9,657 bases of DNA, from contig CAZUNO010000055.1 in assembly GCA_964621445.1 (NCBI GenBank), positions 1-9,657 on the forward strand. Direction: 5' to 3'. Positions 6,882-9,657 of the stretch are shown one piece after another. The translations under genes were made by a program, and so were the position numbers. This stretch comes from CAZUNO01 sp964621445 [NCBI: Candidatus Hadarchaeota archaeon] (GTDB taxonomy: Archaea > CAYQAE01 > CAYVLA01). The notes below the pieces were generated by a model. That model was not told the DNA's origin. It ran no database searches and worked only from the letters and a program-made list of their open reading frames with translations. Numbering within the stretch: the first letter of the stretch is position 1; every line of letters begins with the position of its first letter.

Positions 6882-7088
6882 TCACCCACCTCTACGGAGC
6901 CTGGTTTGTTCTACCTCTCTGTAGAGTCCTCCTTTAACAATCAGGGTCCAAACTACAAATGATGAAGCGAGTAGTGTACCTGTGACTACTAACCACTCTG
7001 TGACATAGACCCAGAACAGGGCTCGGTTCTTGAACTCTATAGCCTCCTCCTTGAATATCTGTACATCCCGGACCAGGCTCTTCATCAC
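6882..7088 (-). CDS. Small single-helix membrane protein, possibly the C-terminal remnant of a larger surface protein
   Basis: The 68-residue frame has a charged N-terminal helix (RDVQIFKEEAIEFKNRAL), one membrane span (about 24-51, containing EWLVVTGTLLASSFVVW) and a short basic tail with LYREVEQTRLRRGG. As I recall, this stalk-span-tail layout is typical of the anchoring end of larger archaeal surface proteins. The start is uncertain: GTG at 7088 and ATG at 7085 are adjacent and the AGGTGAT sequence overlaps them, so it may not be a true ribosome site. A TAA lies three codons further upstream in frame, and the preceding DNA (7098-7380) shows only broken frames, which supports remnant over stand-alone gene. 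The last codons share sequence with the end of the module at 8002-8034. Confidence 0.5.
   Translation of the reverse strand: MMKSLVRDVQIFKEEAIEFKNRALFWVYVTEWLVVTGTLLASSFVVWTLIVKGGLYREVEQTRLRRGG
6891..6926. repeat. Gene-tail repeat, copy 1
   Basis: TACGGAGC (6893-6900) and CTACCTCTCTGTAGAG (6911-6926) recur as TACGGAGC (8002-8009) and CTACCTCTTTGTAGAG (8019-8034). In this copy the minus strand reads LYREVEQTRLR at the end of a membrane protein gene. The CTAC...GTAG part can fold into a short hairpin, so conservation may reflect RNA structure, common ancestry of the two genes, or both. Confidence 0.6.
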
Positions 7089-7101
7089 CTCGCGGGATTA
7101 C

Positions 7102-7115
7102 TCCCATTTCTGGGA
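7102..7115 (-). repeat. Small hairpin with GAAA loop before the membrane-protein frame
   Basis: On the minus strand TCCCA and TGGGA enclose GAAA, a stable tetraloop. It ends 14 bases before the GTG/ATG start at 7088 and so could mask or mark that start. At five base pairs it may be chance. Confidence 0.3.
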
Positions 7116-7487
7116 TAATACAACCGATGACCCTCCTCCGAACACTCCAAGACCTAAGCCGCCCTCAGGAAGAGAGGATTTATGTGGATCTCGAACCTCT
7201 CTACAAAGTCGACAGAGGAGGTTCCTACCCGCACCATATAAGATCAGCGCGAAAAGAGCGCTATGGCCATAGAGATGAGTACCGGTTCTTGGATGTTCCT
7301 TGGGCAATTATCCTGAGTAGAAGGAGCCACCAAAAGCAGCGCTTTTTAGGCTCCATGTGTAAATTCTCCGTATCTCCAGCCTAGGACATGTGGTCTCCTA
7401 CCTGGACCGGGGTAGGTATACTTGTGGATCGCATCTCTTATCATCCTCCAGGTGGATAGAATTGAGGCACAGCACCTCGATCCGGTT

Positions 7488-7503
7488 GTCTCTGCACAGA
7501 GAC
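7488..7503. repeat. Seven-base inverted repeat, two-base centre
   Basis: GTCTCTG and CAGAGAC flank CA. It sits in the gene-poor stretch between the two regulatory modules, 30-50 bases downstream (on the minus strand) of the TATA-like TATTTATAG at 7535-7543. An operator near a transcription start is possible; nothing recognised is transcribed from there. Confidence 0.4.
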
Positions 7504-7598
7504 GGGCTTAGATAGCCCACCACCAGATTGAGAACTATAAATACCAGGACTCAGGACTCTATTTAACTCAAAACGAAATCCCTGGGCAATGCCCTAAT

Positions 7599-7856
7599 CT
7601 AGGACTTGTCCCTATCAATTTCCCCACTCCTGGAGGTGTTTCTATTCTTCTCACATTTTCGGTCACGAAGCGACCTGTTCTGAATTCTCCGCCAGATGAA
7701 AAGAGCACTTCTCGAAACATCGAGGTTTTCAGCGACCTCTGTCCAGGTCATTCCCCTCCTGTGCATTCTTTTGGCCCTTGGTAAAATCTCTCTAGCTATC
7801 GACGATAATGATCGGTAAGGAAAATCTCCTTCATTCAATTCCAGATAAACCTCCAT
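7599..7856 (-). CDS. Small helix-turn-helix protein
   Basis: The 85-residue product carries one helix-turn-helix at about 29-58. RAKRMHRRGMTWTEVAENLD is the first part and VSRSALFIWRRI the recognition helix, in the pattern of homeodomain-like or transposase N-terminal HTHs. The tail from residue 60 (RSLRDRKCEKNRNTSRSGEI) is charged and probably disordered. There is no membrane helix, unlike the wHTH protein in the parallel position of the other module. The ATG has no good ribosome site (GATGGA directly before). A palindromic element identical to that before the wHTH gene lies 69 bases upstream, hinting at shared or auto-regulation. It could instead be the N-terminal piece of a lost recombinase or transposase. 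HTH fold is fairly sure; expression as a complete gene is less so. Confidence 0.58.
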   Translation of the reverse strand: MEVYLELNEGDFPYRSLSSIAREILPRAKRMHRRGMTWTEVAENLDVSRSALFIWRRIQNRSLRDRKCEKNRNTSRSGEIDRDKS

Positions 7857-7924
7857 TCCATCATAGTCCCGGGAATCCGCTCACCTAGAAAAAAGGCCGA
7901 ATATTCACCCTCTTAATGCTACCG

Positions 7925-7958
7925 ATTGATTCAAAATTGAATCAAAGAAAAACTACCC
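7925..7958. repeat. 34-bp palindromic element, copy 2
   Basis: The 20-base palindrome is at 7926-7945. The element matches 6822-6855 in 33 of 34 bases, including the A-rich flank and the TACCC end. Sequence on either side differs, so the element itself is what has been kept or copied. It lies between the stop of the distal membrane-protein frame and the start of the HTH gene at 7856. Confidence 0.82.
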
Positions 7959-8001
7959 AAACCTACCCCAAGAACCCTTACCCTAGACCAGTCCCCCAAT
8001 A

Positions 8002-8034
8002 TACGGAGCTCGTCTCCTCTACCTCTTTGTAGAG
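8002..8034. repeat. Gene-tail repeat, copy 2
   Basis: This is the counterpart of 6891-6926. CTCTAC (8017-8022) and GTAGAG (8029-8034) form a six-base stem. Read in the frame matching the other copy, the minus strand gives WLYKEVEETSS, against LYREVEQTRLR in copy 1. The open frame that actually reaches this point is shifted and stops with STKR at 8019. Confidence 0.6.
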
Positions 8035-8340
8035 CCAAGTGGTGTGACCCTATCGAAATGCTTTGTCTCACCGCCTACGACTATAGAAGGGATCGTCGAG
8101 GCGGTGATCAATACGGATACCATAACGATTAGAAACTTATCAGGGTCACTTACCCCTAGAACATAGCCGGAAATTGCGATATACAATCCGATTAGAAAAA
8201 TCGTTACCAGAGAAATCAAACATATACTGCCCAATCTTGCCGTGACTCATTCCTGATATCGCGAATACTATTCCCATCGTTGCCACTATTATCCTCGTTG
8301 CATTATTCTCAGGTTCTCCAGACTGGAGAATTGGGTTAGT
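8019..8340 (-). pseudogene. Frameshifted small membrane protein gene
   Basis: Two minus-strand frames cover the stretch. The first (8340-8146) reads TNPILQSGEPENNATRIIVA and then TMGIVFAISGMSHGKIG. This resembles the N-terminal segment of an archaeal membrane-protein family in which a glycine-rich helix ends in 'GISGxxHG', as I recall it. The second (8234-8019) reads two helices, CLISLVTIFLIGLYIAISGY and FLIVMVSVLITASTIPSIVV, and would start only with TTG. Joining them near 8225 gives one three-helix protein. A further shift near 8035-8045 is needed to reach the conserved WLYKEVEE tail, and the first frame lacks a start codon before its helix (a TAG is at 8343-8341). At least two frame breaks and a lost start make it a likely pseudogene. 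A real short gene from 8234 cannot be excluded. Confidence 0.5.
8314..8330. repeat. Perfect inverted repeat, eight-base arms
   Basis: TTCTCCAG and CTGGAGAA flank one A. It lies near the 5' end of the decayed membrane-protein gene and about 90 bases upstream of the reductase TATA box. It has the size and symmetry of a dimeric regulator site, but its distance from the reductase promoter makes a direct role there uncertain. Confidence 0.45.
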
Positions 8341-8420
8341 CTATTAAAGCAGTGTTCGGACTCCAAACCGGATGGTTAACCATTTACCGCCCTGCCTTCA
8401 TGATATTCTATTTGTGATAA

Positions 8421-8428
8421 CTTTTTAT
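8421..8428 (+). promoter_or_regulatory. Probable TATA box of the aldo/keto reductase gene
   Basis: CTTTTTAT is the only T/A-rich box at a suitable distance. Initiation about 25 bases further on, near 8450, would leave a leader of about 20 bases with the GGTGA ribosome site (8460-8464) before the TTG start. Confidence 0.42.
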
Positions 8429-8468
8429 CGCTGCCCGCCTCGAGATTTACATCATAGATGGTGAAAAA

Positions 8469-9242
8469 TTGAAGAGCGTTAAACTTGCATCTGGAAAAGA
8501 AATGCCGGTAATCGGACTTGGTACCTGGAAGCTAACCGGAAAATCCTGCATCAGGACGATGAGGATGGCGCTGGAACTTGGATACCGACACATCGACACG
8601 GCCTTTATATACGGAAATCAAACCGAGATATCCACGGCACTTAAAGAAAGCTCCGTGGACAGGTCCGAGCTATTCATAACATCGAAGATCTGGAAAAACA
8701 GCTTGACCTACGAAGGGGTCCTTGACCAGGCCGATGAGATACTAGATCAACTGGGTATGGATTACGTTGACCTGCTGCTTGTGCATTGGCCTTCGATCGA
8801 TGTGCCCATCGAGGAAACCATCTCGGCATTCGGGGAGCTGGCCGAGTCCGGAAAAGCACGTGATATAGGAGTCAGCAACTTCACCGTCGATGACCTCAAG
8901 GGGGCCCTGAAAGCGTCCAGCACCCCCATATCCAATAATCAGATCAAGTTCAATCCCTATGAAAAACCGGAAGAAATTTTGAATTTTTGCAGGGATAATG
9001 ACATATCGATCACCGCCTACTCTCCACTGGCCCGAGGAGATATTTTCGGTCGAGACGGAGTCCTTGATGAGATCGCCGAGGCCAAGGGGAAGAGCAACGC
9101 TCAGATAACCCTGAGGTGGCTCCTGCAAAAGGGAATGGTCGTCATTCCTAAGGCCTCTAGCAGTCATCACCTCCAGGAGAATCTGGATCTATTCGATTGG
9201 GAACTGACCCGTGAAGAGATGGAGAAGATAGACTCCCTCTGA
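8469..9242 (+). CDS. Aldo/keto reductase
   Basis: This is an NADPH-dependent cytoplasmic TIM-barrel reductase that interconverts aldehydes or ketones and alcohols. The catalytic tetrad is complete: Asp 43 and Tyr 48 in HIDTAFIYGN, Lys 73 in FITSKIW and His 106 in LLLVHWP. GVSNF (134-138) and the cofactor-phosphate motif IPKASS (226-231) are also present. At 257 residues it belongs with the short microbial forms of the 2,5-diketogluconate/methylglyoxal reductase kind; the substrate cannot be told. The start is TTG at 8469. GGTGA lies five bases upstream, the preceding codons are open but contain no better start, and the ATG at 8458 is in another frame and stops after four codons. It is transcribed alone, in the opposite direction to the surface/regulatory region, and is not obviously linked to either neighbour. 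Codon use matches the uptake operon. Confidence 0.95.
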   Translation: MKSVKLASGKEMPVIGLGTWKLTGKSCIRTMRMALELGYRHIDTAFIYGNQTEISTALKESSVDRSELFITSKIWKNSLTYEGVLDQADEILDQLGMDYVDLLLVHWPSIDVPIEETISAFGELAESGKARDIGVSNFTVDDLKGALKASSTPISNNQIKFNPYEKPEEILNFCRDNDISITAYSPLARGDIFGRDGVLDEIAEAKGKSNAQITLRWLLQKGMVVIPKASSSHHLQENLDLFDWELTREEMEKIDSL

Positions 9243-9345
9243 ATTGGAATAATGGGAAAACCAAAAAGATAGACTACTCGCCATTGGCATGTCCATGGGT
9301 CTCTTCCACAGGATCTAGCCCTCACCCACGCTGAAGGCAAACCAC

Positions 9346-9354
9346 AAATTTAAG
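9346..9354 (+). promoter_or_regulatory. Probable TATA box of the secreted-protein gene
   Basis: AAATTTAAG is centred about 31 bases before the ATG at 9381. Initiation about 25 bases downstream would fall at or a few bases before the start codon. No ribosome site precedes the ATG, which fits a leaderless transcript. Confidence 0.45.
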
Positions 9355-9377
9355 GGTAAATAACCATGTAATTACCC
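9354..9377. promoter_or_regulatory. Imperfect inverted repeat at the start of the secreted-protein gene
   Basis: GGGTAAATA and TAATTACCC pair in eight of nine positions around a six-base centre (ACCATG). It begins at the end of the TATA box and finishes three bases before the ATG, so a bound protein would block initiation. A regulator is not identified. Confidence 0.48.
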
Positions 9378-9380
9378 AAT

Positions 9381-9657
9381 ATGCTCCGACGCCTCCTAAT
9401 CCTATTTCTCCTATTCTATTTGCCCATCTGTAACGCGGAACAGATCGATATCCTGCTTCTGACCAGTATCGATCGGGTTATTTCCCTGGGCTCGATGTTT
9501 GGTGCCGACCCGTTGACCGACTGCGTTGGGGTTCCCTGCCGCGCGGAGGGACTGGTGGCCAAGGGGGAGGACCCCAGCGAGATGATGAGGTACATCCGCA
9601 TCTACTTCCCGCGAACATACGAGGAGATGAAGGACTTCGACGTCATAATCCTCAACG
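9381..9657 (+). CDS. Secreted protein with possible glutamine-amidotransferase-like domain, 3' end outside the window
   Basis: Ninety-two codons are visible. MLRRLLILFLLFYLPICNA is a clear signal peptide (RR then a hydrophobic core), with likely cleavage after Ala 19. The mature part begins EQIDILLLTSIDRVISLGSM and continues to RYIRIYFPRTYEEMKDFDVI. The alternation of 'short hydrophobic strand, turn, ..DFDVIIL' resembles the first half of a Rossmann-like or class I glutamine-amidotransferase-like domain used in large archaeal surface proteins; this is an impression from memory. Cysteines 48 and 53 (TDCVGVPC) could form a disulfide. No ribosome site precedes the ATG. An earlier ATG at 9366 is followed at once by TAA. 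Codon use is more GC-rich than the regulatory region upstream. Confidence 0.8.
   Translation, partial: MLRRLLILFLLFYLPICNAEQIDILLLTSIDRVISLGSMFGADPLTDCVGVPCRAEGLVAKGEDPSEMMRYIRIYFPRTYEEMKDFDVIILN

Larger units (their letters stand above)
7089..7598. other. No supported gene; probably decayed coding DNA
   Basis: Frames are open on both strands for 70-90 codons around 7098-7384 but none has convincing start signals or family resemblance. On the minus strand an ATG at 7356 begins MEPKKRCFWWLLLLRIIAQG, which looks like a signal peptide or membrane segment, and hits TAG at 7263. A shifted frame continues with HSALFALILYGAGRNLL, as expected of a frameshifted membrane-protein gene. CTATAAATA at 7535-7543 reads TATTTATAG on the minus strand and could be its old promoter. 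CAGGACT is repeated in tandem at 7545-7558. Confidence 0.45.

Noticed and set aside
7180-7205. A GGTTCGAGATCC-like tRNA T-arm on the minus strand
   Set aside because: The stem pairs in only two positions and no anticodon or acceptor stem is present.
7127-7384. An 85-codon plus-strand frame, YVDLEPLYKVDRGGSYPHH
   Set aside because: It reads somewhat protein-like, but has no ribosome site, no recognised family, and overlaps minus-strand membrane-like frames. It is left undecided within the gene-poor stretch.
6276-8340. CRISPR array or insertion-sequence ends
   Set aside because: Only two copies of the 34-bp element exist, 1.1 kb apart, with no spacers, and no transposase or terminal inverted repeats were found between them.
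8742-9170. A 142-codon minus-strand frame
   Set aside because: It is antisense to the aldo/keto reductase, whose catalytic residues are intact.

Overview
The window looks archaeal. Genes start after GGTGA- or GAGG-type ribosome sites, promoters show TATA-type boxes close to the start codon, and arginine is often AGG with isoleucine ATA. It also carries surface and regulatory protein types common in archaea: a membrane-tethered winged-helix protein and a Ca2+-loop FG-GAP propeller with one N-terminal membrane anchor. A euryarchaeal or Thermoplasmata-like, or possibly Bathyarchaeia-like, source is plausible. I cannot name the organism from this sequence.

Region 1 (1-3900) is a four-gene minus-strand uptake operon. 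In transcription order it encodes a membrane-anchored binding protein (3846-2752), a FecCD/BtuC-type permease (2714-1590), its ATPase (1587-817) and a class I SAM methyltransferase (820-206). The last three genes are packed with gaps of a few bases or an ATGA overlap. The promoter carries a perfect 21-bp palindrome next to the TATA box, which suggests a metal- or cofactor-responsive repressor. An iron chelate, cobalamin or another metal complex is the likely substrate; the sequence does not decide which. A short plus-strand coding frame of unknown identity (3-236) runs in from the left edge and overlaps the methyltransferase tail.

Region 2 (3900-4613) is gene-poor. It holds a 16-codon reading frame with a strong ribosome site divergent from the uptake operon, about 300 bp with nothing recognisable, and a coding-like fragment (4304-4525) with an 8-bp hairpin.

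Region 3 (4614-8340, minus strand) is a surface/regulatory region. A winged-helix protein with two C-terminal membrane helices (6782-6276) directly abuts an anchored FG-GAP propeller with eight Ca2+ loops (6275-4614). Upstream lie two similar modules, each with the end of a small membrane protein, then a 34-bp element containing the same 20-bp palindrome (33 of 34 bases identical), then a DNA-binding protein gene. The distal module contains a frameshifted membrane protein gene, and the DNA between the modules (7089-7598) looks decayed.

Region 4 (8340-9657, plus strand) has an aldo/keto reductase with an intact catalytic tetrad and a TTG start. It ends with the start of a secreted protein that runs off the window, preceded by a TATA box and an inverted repeat at the presumed transcription start.

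The best candidates for undescribed biology are the paired 34-bp palindromic elements with the membrane-bound wHTH/propeller operon, and the methyltransferase fused by overlap to a metal- or cofactor-uptake operon under a palindromic operator.
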